Assembly: GCA_017482385.1 (NCBI GenBank) | Contig: JAFUNI010000013.1 | Coordinates: 1-64,000, forward strand | Source: Oscillospiraceae bacterium | GTDB taxonomy: Bacteria > Bacillota > Clostridia > Oscillospirales > Oscillospiraceae | Direction of reading: 5' to 3' | Length of the DNA stretch: 64,000 nucleotides | Shown here: in pieces, positions 58,101-64,000 of the stretch | Layout: every line of letters starts with the position of its first letter | Numbering within the stretch: the first letter of the stretch is position 1 | Program-made: the position numbers and the translations under genes | Notes under the pieces: generated by a model | What the model was told of the DNA's origin: nothing | Database searches by the model: none | The model's input: only the letters and a program-made list of their open reading frames with translations

Positions 58101-61100
58101 AAGGTCTCGTTTGCCAAAACATTCTCAATGGTCACAGACTTGGTGCCGTATTCCTGGGCTGCGTAGTCGATCTGGCCCTGCTTGATGGGATTGGCAACAT
58201 CGTGCTTGTAAACTTCAAAGGAGAAGGAGCCGCCGTTCAAGAGGGAAACTACGCTTGCGTCAGCGAAGGTCTTGTTGACCACAACATCCAGATCCACAGT
58301 GGTTTCTGTGGGGGTGTAGTGGTTCAGAACAACTGCGGTGGCGCTGCCGGTGGAAGGAATGACCACCTGATTGTCAGCGTCGGCAGTTTCTCCGGAGTGA
58401 TTGCGGGTGCGGTAGGTCACTGCGAAGTTGCTGCCGGGATCTGCCTCAGTAACGGTGACAGGCGTGCCTGCCGGCAGGTCAAGGATCTCGACGGTCTGTC
58501 TTGCCTTGAGCAGGAAAGGTATCTTGCCGGCGCTATCCACGGTCACTTCATAAGGATCGATATAGGCGCTGTTCTTCACGGTGAATTTCTTACCGATAAA
58601 GGCAGAGCCCACACTGACCGTGATATCAAATTTCTTGTCCAACACACTGGCGGGAACATTGTGGTCGCTGGTGATCTCTTTTGTGATGAAGAGGTTGCCA
58701 TACTTGTTGGGGGCGTTGGTGACAGTTGCGGAAGCAAACTGTGCAGCGCCGTTTTGCAGCACATCACTCAGCAGAGGAACGCGGACAGTGGCGGTCTTGC
58801 TCTCGATGTAGTAATCGCCCTTTACATTCTCGCCGATGGTGCATTCCGTGCCGCCGGGGATGCCGCTAATATAAACGGTTTCTCCTGCCTTGACATTCAC
58901 GGTCAGCACATTGCCGGTGTAGGTGGAGGCCAGGGTGTTGCCGTTTGCATCCACGACCACAGGGTCGGCGACCACACCGGCAGGAACGGTAACAGTCAGC
59001 TCATAGAGATCGTCGGGATTGCCGATGGCCTCGGTGACAGCCTTGGTCAGAGCAATGCCGGTGTCGATATTCAGCGTGATACGGCCGTTGTTGCCCAGCC
59101 ATACGACCACATCGTTGCCGTGGTGTGCGGAGGCGTTTTCGTGGGTATACACGGGGGCATAGCGGTCGATAGCGGAGTCGGTGAGATTATTGCCCTTGGC
59201 AACCGTCATGTTATGCAGACGGCTGGTACGCAGAGAGCCCACACCCAGCACAGCATACAGCTCAGCGTTGGGATTTGCCTGCAAATAGGCAGCAGCCTCA
59301 GCGGCGGAGGTAACCGCGCCGTTATTCAGGTATGTCTTGGTGGTTGCATCGTAGAAGCCGACGGATTCTCTCAGAAGACTCCAGTTGGTGTAAACCAGGT
59401 AGCTGACTTCCTCTGCCGTATTGGCAGCATCGGTCTGCAATGCGGTGGGACGCCAGAATTTTACATAGGTATAAACCTGGTGGTCAACGGGGTTTTGGGT
59501 GTTATCCATATCTGCGTTGTATTGCAGGTAGGTGTTGTAGTCAAGATCGGTGAGAACATAATTCTCTGTATTGTAATCCACACCGTAAAGGCCGTCTTCC
59601 CACTGGACGGGAGCACCGTTTTCTTTGGTAACGGCAGAGAAGATTCTCTGGTTGGCCTGGTGGTAGTAGTATCTGTTTTCCGGGGAGGGCTGGAAGCCTA
59701 CGTGGGCATCGCCATAGTAGACCTTGCCACTGGCATCAGCAGAATTCATCACACCGAACCGATTGCTGTAGAAGGATACAGTGCCGTCGGCATTGGGGGT
59801 GTAACCCTGGATCTTGGAAACATCAACCTCGCCGTTGGGCAGCAGAATGTCGGAAGCCACACCCACGGTGTAGTACACCCGCAAAGGCGCCTGCTTCAGC
59901 TCGGTGATGGTGGCGGTGGTATCGTCGCCGATGGTTTCGGACTCTACCTTCTCCATAATAATGGGAAGGATCTCCTGGTTGATCTTGATTTCCAGCTTCT
60001 GGACACCGTCTTCCACGGTCACGGAGATGGTGATATCCTCAGCGGTATTCCAGCTTTCGTTGGTAGTGGGGTTGCTGCCGGTGCCGGCATCCACAGTGTA
60101 GGTGCCGTTGGCGTTCTTCACCACGCCGTAGGAGGAGCCAAACAGGGTAATAGCCTGGATCTCCTTGATCTCCATATGCTGACCGATGAAATCCACATAG
60201 ATCAGAGGGGTATCGTCCACGCCTGTGCCGCCGGACTGTGTAGTGCTGTCGGAGATGGGATTGAAGGCGCTGGAAATCAGCTCCTTATAGATCTGCTGGA
60301 AGGCATCCTGCAGGTTGGCGTTGGTCACGTCATAGTAGGAGTCCACATAGTGGATGTTGGCAGCGATCTTGGCATCGGTGATGGCGCCGTTTAAGTTGGG
60401 GTAGTTGTGGTCAAAGGTCCATTCGCTGCTGCCCCAGCCGCCCCAGCCGCCGCCGTTGGTAACGGTCCGGCCACTTGCCCAGGTCTGGAAATCGCTGTAA
60501 GCATTCGAGGCAGCATAGTTGCTGCTGTTAAAGCCGTAGGAAGGATCTGCGGGGTTCATCAGCAGACGGGCGGTGGTGTTGGTACCCAAGTCAACGCCCA
60601 CGCTGTAGACCATATGGTCAGCGCCGTAGTTTTCTTCCACCTTGGCCTTGTTGTAGGCAGCATTCAGCAGAGTGCTTAAGTACAGATTGTCGCCGGAGGC
60701 GCTGTCAGAGCCGGTGATGTTATAGAAGCTTGCTCTGTTGGCCCGGTTTGCCTGGCCGTCGGTCAGAACGATGGATACAGGGACGCGGCCTTCGGTATTG
60801 GTGGCATTTGCCAGAATATTGAAGCCTCTGTCGATACCGGCCTGCAGGTTGGTGCCCATGGTATAACCGCTGTCCTTACCCAGCTGGCGGTTGCTGTTGT
60901 CGTAAGCGTAAACAACACCGGCATCCGCTTGGTTGTTGTTATAGTAGTTGTTGACTACCAGCTTGACGCCGTTTGTATAAGAAGCCAGGGGCAGGACGGT
61001 CTCGCTATCGTAGTTGTAGGTCACGATGGCAATGCGCACATCGTGAATGGTAAGCAGATTCTCCAGCAGTGCATTGGCGGCAGTAATAGTCCGCTCCAGG

Positions 61101-61543
61101 CGGGTCACACCCTGGCTGTCCTCATCGTCCATAGAGGTGGAGGTGTCCATCACCAGTACCACATCCATAGGGCCACCGGAGGTAACAGTTTCCTTGGAGG
61201 TCATGGTAGAGCCCAAAGCAGAGAAAATGACCTGGAAGGCCTCGTCGTCTGCCAGGGAGACCTGGAAGGAGGAGCCTGCCTCACCTCTGGTGTTGAGGAG
61301 GGCGGTGTCGCCGTTCTTATAAACGGACTTGTCGACCCACACACGGCCGGCATAGCGGTTGCCATCGGCATCGGTGCCCATCATGGATTCAAAGGTGTGG
61401 GCTGTGCCGGGGTCTACAACGGTTTCTGTTACAGTGGATTGGGCTACAGGGTCTGCCGCAGCAACCAGCGGAACATAGCTGGCGATCAGCGCTAAGCAAA
61501 CCAGCAGGCTGGTAAGTCTTTTGGTAAGGGATGTCTTCTTCAT
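55172..61543 (-). CDS. Giant VWA/pilin-repeat adhesin with NPQTG sorting signal
   Basis: ATG 61543 with GGAGG upstream gives 2123 residues. Order: signal peptide 1-30; VWA domain (about 120-440) with MIDAS DTSTS (Asp133, Ser135, Ser137); a long beta-rich region; about five Spy0128/FctA-type pilin domains (about 1080-1720), each ending in an F-x-N-T/A-Y-like strand; two DUF11-type repeats (about 1758-1878 and 1879-2000) sharing IDGQKVN; a Thr/Pro/Ala/Glu stalk (about 2005-2080); NPQTG at 2086-2090; a membrane span and a KKQTEAE tail. Sortase would attach it to the wall. The VWA head and isopeptide-type repeats suggest a tip adhesin binding host or matrix ligands. No sortase gene is in the window. 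Confidence 0.93.
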   Translation of the reverse strand: MKKTSLTKRLTSLLVCLALIASYVPLVAAADPVAQSTVTETVVDPGTAHTFESMMGTDADGNRYAGRVWVDKSVYKNGDTALLNTRGEAGSSFQVSLADDEAFQVIFSALGSTMTSKETVTSGGPMDVVLVMDTSTSMDDEDSQGVTRLERTITAANALLENLLTIHDVRIAIVTYNYDSETVLPLASYTNGVKLVVNNYYNNNQADAGVVYAYDNSNRQLGKDSGYTMGTNLQAGIDRGFNILANATNTEGRVPVSIVLTDGQANRANRASFYNITGSDSASGDNLYLSTLLNAAYNKAKVEENYGADHMVYSVGVDLGTNTTARLLMNPADPSYGFNSSNYAASNAYSDFQTWASGRTVTNGGGWGGWGSSEWTFDHNYPNLNGAITDAKIAANIHYVDSYYDVTNANLQDAFQQIYKELISSAFNPISDSTTQSGGTGVDDTPLIYVDFIGQHMEIKEIQAITLFGSSYGVVKNANGTYTVDAGTGSNPTTNESWNTAEDITISVTVEDGVQKLEIKINQEILPIIMEKVESETIGDDTTATITELKQAPLRVYYTVGVASDILLPNGEVDVSKIQGYTPNADGTVSFYSNRFGVMNSADASGKVYYGDAHVGFQPSPENRYYYHQANQRIFSAVTKENGAPVQWEDGLYGVDYNTENYVLTDLDYNTYLQYNADMDNTQNPVDHQVYTYVKFWRPTALQTDAANTAEEVSYLVYTNWSLLRESVGFYDATTKTYLNNGAVTSAAEAAAYLQANPNAELYAVLGVGSLRTSRLHNMTVAKGNNLTDSAIDRYAPVYTHENASAHHGNDVVVWLGNNGRITLNIDTGIALTKAVTEAIGNPDDLYELTVTVPAGVVADPVVVDANGNTLASTYTGNVLTVNVKAGETVYISGIPGGTECTIGENVKGDYYIESKTATVRVPLLSDVLQNGAAQFASATVTNAPNKYGNLFITKEITSDHNVPASVLDKKFDITVSVGSAFIGKKFTVKNSAYIDPYEVTVDSAGKIPFLLKARQTVEILDLPAGTPVTVTEADPGSNFAVTYRTRNHSGETADADNQVVIPSTGSATAVVLNHYTPTETTVDLDVVVNKTFADASVVSLLNGGSFSFEVYKHDVANPIKQGQIDYAAQEYGTKSVTIENVLANETFTEEGTYSYSVVEKKGDVDNISYDRTIYTFDVVVTDNGGQLEAKVIGSNNAEITNTVGDSALDYVTQFTNTYDTAPISMDIRKIIYNIGGDSTISAAGFKFRSIAVDANGTPLDPNAPETPLNTIYSDAAGEARISGVYTRAQIGTHYYIVYEENTAKPGWKYSEAQYFVTVVVEDVAGKLTATMTIAPHNDAAKLEPPYHVSENNKGWIYFSNTYDPEDFILDLNGIVKKKLIDKTLEKDAFTFHICLDGTTTPVMVGKNDADGNVSFSYVDPDAEALYQGKIHFAQAAKIALDIFEVIPAGATDDAATGKKVLNGMYYDPTIYDLVIEVTNDSTTGKLNANYYFEDAVGKVVTFQNIYKPTPTEYALGGHKVLHGRAPKEGEFSFELYEGNTLLETVKNKADGSFAFKAISYDKAGEYTYTIKEVAGNVPGVTYDGVQNPVEVKVTVTDALGVLSAAANVENTAIKFENTYTAADAKVTFNGTKELVDADSKIPAGTLFTFKLYATDNTFAIDPAKLLDTKQVPSGAFSFEGIFNTTGTYFFLVVEDTADPAENVVYDRSQHKFIVTVSDIGDGQLRAAITNVVTGASAPAAAQATADVKFTNAHFDDVTQKEVYKPGNTTQTIDGQKVNAGEILTYFITYTNYTGENVVADITDIIPAHTSYVEGSASHGGSYVGTHLSWILHVAKGESVTVTFQVKVNETQGIVPNTAVVRDGVNTYYTNEVVNHTVKDPLVKDVFAPADTTVSIDGQKVNKGDELVYTLTYTNATDAAVNVQITDTLSRYVTYVDGSADKDGIYNEGKLTWNLNGVPAWSSMTVSFKVVVNENAEGTVVENEATAIVAGNPYTSNEVVNPVNPPATIPTTAPTTAPTTAPTTAATTAPTTASTEAPTTAPTEAPTEAPTEAPTEAPTEAPTEAPTEAPTEAPTEPPVEDPFANNPQTGDTFHVNLWFTLLIISCGGFIITANAWKKQTEAE
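55310..55520 (-). repeat. 12-base coding repeats of the adhesin stalk
   Basis: Tandem degenerate 12-mers encode TEAP and TTAP units. The repeat number is likely to vary between strains by slippage, changing stalk length without shifting frame. Confidence 0.85.
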
Positions 61544-61583
61544 ATTGTATATCCTCCTTGGATGATTTGGGTAGTTGGTGTTG

Positions 61584-61940
61584 TCATTCACTCTGCATTT
61601 CCCCCGCATCTATTTTATTGTGGGGACAGGAGCAGATTCCCAGCAGTTCCTCGCAGTGTTGGTAATAAGCGCATTCTTCGCAAGTGCTGTTTACATCGCG
61701 TTTTCCTGTAAAGTGGGAACAGGGGGTTTGGATCGCTGTTATAAAAGGGATCCCTGTATCGGTGTACTGGGGAGACTTGACAAAGTCCGGGTAAATTTCC
61801 ATGGGCTCTGCGAACTTGTTATGTCTGTCGCATTCCTCATAAAATCCGTACCGTATTTCGAAGGTCTTGCCGTGTGCCTGAATGATCTTAAATAGATCTC
61901 CTTCTTTCGGCGGGATATTCGGTTGTAACTGGGTAAACAT
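61584..61940 (-). CDS. Small Cys-rich protein upstream of the adhesin
   Basis: ATG 61940 with GGAGG 6 bases upstream gives 118 residues; the longer frame runs through the promoter. Seven cysteines lie at 37, 74, 87, 90, 96, 103 and 105, the last five in STCEECAYYQHC and GICSCPHNK, a likely zinc or iron-sulfur site. There is no signal peptide. It is 40 bases upstream of the adhesin start and must share its transcript. I do not recognise the family; a regulatory or redox-sensing role in adhesin production is a guess. Confidence 0.75.
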   Translation of the reverse strand: MFTQLQPNIPPKEGDLFKIIQAHGKTFEIRYGFYEECDRHNKFAEPMEIYPDFVKSPQYTDTGIPFITAIQTPCSHFTGKRDVNSTCEECAYYQHCEELLGICSCPHNKIDAGEMQSE

Positions 61941-61965
61941 CTCGGTCCTCCTTAAAAAGAGAATC

Positions 61966-62000
61966 TGCCATACTGTTATCGGCTTGACAACAGTATAGCA
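61966..62000. promoter_or_regulatory. 12-base inverted repeat over the -10 box of the adhesin operon
   Basis: TGCCATACTGTT (61966-61977) and AACAGTATAGCA (61989-62000) are an inverted repeat with one mismatch that becomes G-U in RNA. The right arm contains the minus-strand TATACT box (61992-61997). No good -35 hexamer is found at 17 bases, so the promoter probably needs an activator. The palindrome could be a repressor site. Confidence 0.6.
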
Positions 62001-62062
62001 GATCGATGCTTTCTTGGGTATTACCTTGCAGGTCAAAAAAAGTGCAAAGATTTTTCGATCCC

Positions 62063-62105
62063 GCATAACTTTAGGGACGGGGTTTGGATATGGGAGCATA
62101 ACTTT
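62063..62105. promoter_or_regulatory. Two direct repeats upstream of the adhesin promoter
   Basis: GCATAACTTT occurs at 62063-62072 and 62096-62105, exactly 33 bases apart (about three helical turns), with similar G-rich sequence after each. They lie 70-110 bases upstream of the -10 box, a fitting place for an activator such as the adjacent LuxR-type regulator. Confidence 0.5.
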
Positions 62106-62130
62106 TGGGGTGGCTTTGGGATATATATTC

Positions 62131-62206
62131 GTAGGGGAGGGATAGCATCCCTCCCGGATGCGATAAAAAGAATCACCTTGCGGGAGGCATACTATGCCTC
62201 CCCTAC
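62131..62206. repeat. MITE- or REP-like element with two inner hairpins
   Basis: The ends GTAGGGGAG (62131-62139) and CTCCCCTAC (62198-62206) are inverted. Inside are GGAGGGAT-AGC-ATCCCTCC and GGGAGGCAT-ACT-ATGCCTCCC hairpins. The pattern matches short dispersed palindromic elements. It lies just after the LuxR-type gene and may serve as its terminator. Confidence 0.65.
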
Positions 62207-62211
62207 AAAAA

Positions 62212-63450
62212 TTACAAGATGGCGGCGAAGTCGTCCCGGTCCAGACCACTCTTTTGTTTGATGGTACGGATGGCCTGCTTTACACCGGAGATGGACATAT
62301 GAAGTCTTGTGCCGATCTCCGCGTCGGAGAGCTTGAAGGCAGCCAGCCGGGCAACCTCCCGCTGCTGCTTGGACAGGTTGGCAATGACCTGACGGCCGGT
62401 GATCTGGCTGTTCAGCTTTGCCCAGTTCTGCACATAGCCTGCGTACAGGTGGCTTACTTCTTCCCAGGCCTCTTCATCCACGGCTTTTAACCGCTGCTCC
62501 AGCAGGTCGCCCAAGGTGCGGCAGTACTCTGCCAAGATGCCGTAGAATTTATCCGGCAGCGCCAGGGCAAGAGCCCGGTCGATATGGCGGATGGCCTGGG
62601 AGTCATTCTTGGTAAAATGGTATGTAACCGCGCAGGTCAGCCGCAGACAAATCTCCGCAATTACCGTGTTATCCGCCATTGCCTGGGAGATCATAGGCTC
62701 GATGGTGGCGGGCAGCAGGCCCATCAGTGCAAGGCCGGAAATGCCTTCCAGTTCGGCGGTTTTGGAGGCAACACCGTGGCCGGCGGCGTACAGATATTTG
62801 GCATAATACACCTTGGCCGCAGGCAAGGAATCCTTGTGCAGCAATTCAAAACAGCCGATCTTAAACCAATCGGGAAAATCCTTCACATGATAAAGCATAC
62901 TGTCAACGGCGCAGATCGTCAGGGTGATGATCTCCCGCTCACGGTCATCCTTGGCGTTGGCCTCGGAGATGTGGATCTTAGCCTTGCGCCACATTTGCAG
63001 GTCGCCCCGCCAAATGGCGCACTGGGCCAGCAGCATACCGCCGGAAATCACCGCATAAAAGCCGGAATGCTTTTGCAGCAGATAGTTTGCGCTGTCGTAG
63101 ACCTTGTCGATCTGACCCCGGGCATAGGCGATCTCCGCGGCAAACAGGGTCTGGGCTTCGTAGTTATCGCTTAAGGTGGCGATGGCTTTTTCCGCGCAGC
63201 CGGGGGTGTGATACAGGTTGGTCATACGCAGAACAGGGGTCTTCCGGGGCATCGGCATATCCGTTGTGATTTTCTCGATCCGGGCAGCCTTGGTTCTGCC
63301 GTCGGTGGGCTTGGGGGTGTCCTTGGGAATCATCCAGGCTCTGCCAAAACGGGTTGCTCCGTCGATTTTTCCCTGGGCGCAGAGGGTCTGCAGCCGTCTG
63401 GGAGAGATGCCCCATTTGGCGGCAACCTCATCAATTTTCAAATAATCCAT
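62212..63450 (-). CDS. Regulator with an HTH at each end (excisionase/MerR-like N-terminus, LuxR C-terminus)
   Basis: A 412-residue cytoplasmic protein. Residues 1-45 form an excisionase/MerR-type helix-turn-helix (LKIDEVAAKWGISPRRLQTL, then FGRAWMIPKD). The centre (about 80-340) is a series of helical repeats like those of large LuxR regulators. Residues about 355-405 are a LuxR/GerE helix-turn-helix (LSKQQREVARLA, LSDAEIGTRLHMSISGVKQ). Two DNA-binding domains on one chain are uncommon. It lies directly upstream of the Cys-rich gene and adhesin in the same direction and probably controls them. The start is ATG 63450. Confidence 0.85.
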   Translation of the reverse strand: MDYLKIDEVAAKWGISPRRLQTLCAQGKIDGATRFGRAWMIPKDTPKPTDGRTKAARIEKITTDMPMPRKTPVLRMTNLYHTPGCAEKAIATLSDNYEAQTLFAAEIAYARGQIDKVYDSANYLLQKHSGFYAVISGGMLLAQCAIWRGDLQMWRKAKIHISEANAKDDREREIITLTICAVDSMLYHVKDFPDWFKIGCFELLHKDSLPAAKVYYAKYLYAAGHGVASKTAELEGISGLALMGLLPATIEPMISQAMADNTVIAEICLRLTCAVTYHFTKNDSQAIRHIDRALALALPDKFYGILAEYCRTLGDLLEQRLKAVDEEAWEEVSHLYAGYVQNWAKLNSQITGRQVIANLSKQQREVARLAAFKLSDAEIGTRLHMSISGVKQAIRTIKQKSGLDRDDFAAIL

Positions 63451-63466
63451 AATCGTAATCCTCTAT

Positions 63467-63545
63467 ATTGTTCGCTTACACGATGTTTATATTATTCGCA
63501 ATTCCGCTGTTTATAGCCTCATTATACATCGCTTTTGCGAACAAT
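63467..63545. promoter_or_regulatory. TTCGC operator set upstream of the regulator gene
   Basis: ATTGTTCGC (63467-63475), TTCGC (63495-63499) and the inverted GCGAACAAT (63537-63545) surround the promoter. The last copy lies between the -35 and -10 boxes, which suggests autorepression by the adjacent regulator. Confidence 0.5.
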
Positions 63546-63549
63546 GCAA
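63521..63549 (-). promoter_or_regulatory. Promoter of the dual-HTH regulator
   Basis: On the minus strand TTGCAT (63544-63549) and TATAAT (63521-63526) are 17 bases apart, about 70 bases upstream of the ATG. Confidence 0.85.
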
Positions 63550-63606
63550 TAGCTCCGGAAACATTTTCAGAGAAATTTTTCCTATCTGCAAATCCTTGCA
63601 AAAGCA

Positions 63607-63640
63607 AGCCCTACACCGACACAGGCATCGGTGTAGGGCT
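63607..63640 (-). terminator. Hairpin after the partial membrane-protein gene
   Basis: AGCCCTACACCGA (63607-63619) pairs with TCGGTGTAGGGCT (63628-63640), loop of 8. The T-run on the minus strand is weak. Confidence 0.75.
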
Positions 63641-63644
63641 TTTG

Positions 63645-64000
63645 TTAAAGTGCGTGGAAGAAATATACGGAAAGCCGTTTCCAACAGTTCAAGTTATTCC
63701 AGGTCTCCTGGGCAGTATCGCGTACAAACGCACGCATTCTTTCCACCTGGGCATCCGTCATTTCGTGGTCACTGTAAGCAGCTTCCAACCATATATCTTC
63801 TATTTCAGAAGGAATCTTATCGGAGTAAGCATTCCATTCCCGCCACCGCCGTGCGTAAAGGTACATACCACGGATCGCCTCAGCAGTATTGGGCGCATAC
63901 ATTGCCGCTCTGTTGCGTTTGCGTTTCCTTGTGGCAATCCACAACCACGCCGATGATGCAGCCGCTATTGCCAAAATCGCAGAGAGAATCGGCACAATGG
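63645..64000 (-). CDS. C-terminal part of a membrane protein, 5' end beyond the window
   Basis: The frame is open to base 64000, and the GTG at 63995 is probably internal. The visible 116 residues begin with a membrane span (ILSAILAIAAASSAWLWIA) followed by basic residues (TRKRKRNR) and a cytoplasmic helical tail (AIRGMYLYARRW, AAYSDHEMTDAQVERMRAFV). This tail resembles the end of transglutaminase-type or DUF4129-type membrane proteins, by pattern only. It is upstream of the adhesin regulator and ends in a hairpin. Confidence 0.65.
   Translation of the reverse strand, partial: IVPILSAILAIAAASSAWLWIATRKRKRNRAAMYAPNTAEAIRGMYLYARRWREWNAYSDKIPSEIEDIWLEAAYSDHEMTDAQVERMRAFVRDTAQETWNNLNCWKRLSVYFFHAL

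Noticed and set aside
57239..60394. A 1051-codon open frame on the plus strand
   Set aside because: It is entirely antisense to the adhesin coding sequence, has no ribosome binding site or recognisable domain, and its composition is that of a mirrored codon-biased gene.

Overview
The window looks like the chromosome of a spore-forming, meso-diaminopimelate Clostridia, most likely a gut member of the Oscillospirales. Base composition is moderate in GC. Supporting features are spmA/spmB, a MurE with the DNPR diaminopimelate signature, a mraZ-rsmH-ftsL-PBP-murE-murF-mraY-ftsW-murG-divIB-ftsZ cluster, a CD1247-type acidic zinc-ribbon gene beside efp, DUF6179/DUF6323-type neighbours, and an NPQTG-sorted surface protein. 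The genus is inference.

Layout. 1-2.6 kb is the end of an integrated mobile element: two to three element genes on the minus strand, then two copies of the 3' end of a tRNA-Arg(CCU) gene as nested attachment sites. An AT-rich membrane-protein gene follows. 3.9-11.3 kb holds a CE15-like esterase, a DprA-like gene behind a DEAD-box helicase, and a plus-strand operon (dTMP kinase, DJ-1/PfpI, MltG, U32 protein). 11.3-19.2 kb is a minus-strand envelope region: LTA-synthase-like sulfatase, a second CE15-like esterase, a large Thr/Pro-stalked exoprotein, a glycerophosphodiesterase, an SGNH hydrolase and a TM2 protein. 19.3-20.4 kb has an unlisted 52-residue ribbon-helix-helix gene, an unusual array of small hairpins joined by one decamer, and a five-tRNA operon (Val, Asp, Phe, Gly, Cys) with a consensus promoter. 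20.4-35.6 kb runs through ATP-grasp, Hsp33 and methyltransferase genes into the division and cell-wall cluster, which lacks murD, murC and ftsA. 35.7-46 kb holds clpC, ferredoxin, trmN6-like, rsmI, spmA, spmB, DUF genes, efp, an M24 peptidase and yqeG.

46-54.2 kb is a DeoR-regulated operon joining a GlpA-like flavoprotein, an NAD/FAD partner, a DUF1667 protein, two related phosphodiesterases and an MlrC-family protein. I infer a catabolic route that cleaves a phosphodiester and oxidises the product; the substrate is unknown. 55.2-63.5 kb is a surface-adhesin locus: a 2123-residue VWA/pilin-repeat/NPQTG protein, a small Cys-rich protein directly upstream, a regulator with a DNA-binding domain at each end, and a promoter region rich in direct and inverted repeats.

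My best candidates for something not well described are the adhesin locus with its regulator, the phosphodiesterase/GlpAB-like/MlrC operon, and the decamer-hairpin array beside the tRNA operon. All functional statements come from reading motifs and context; no database search was run.
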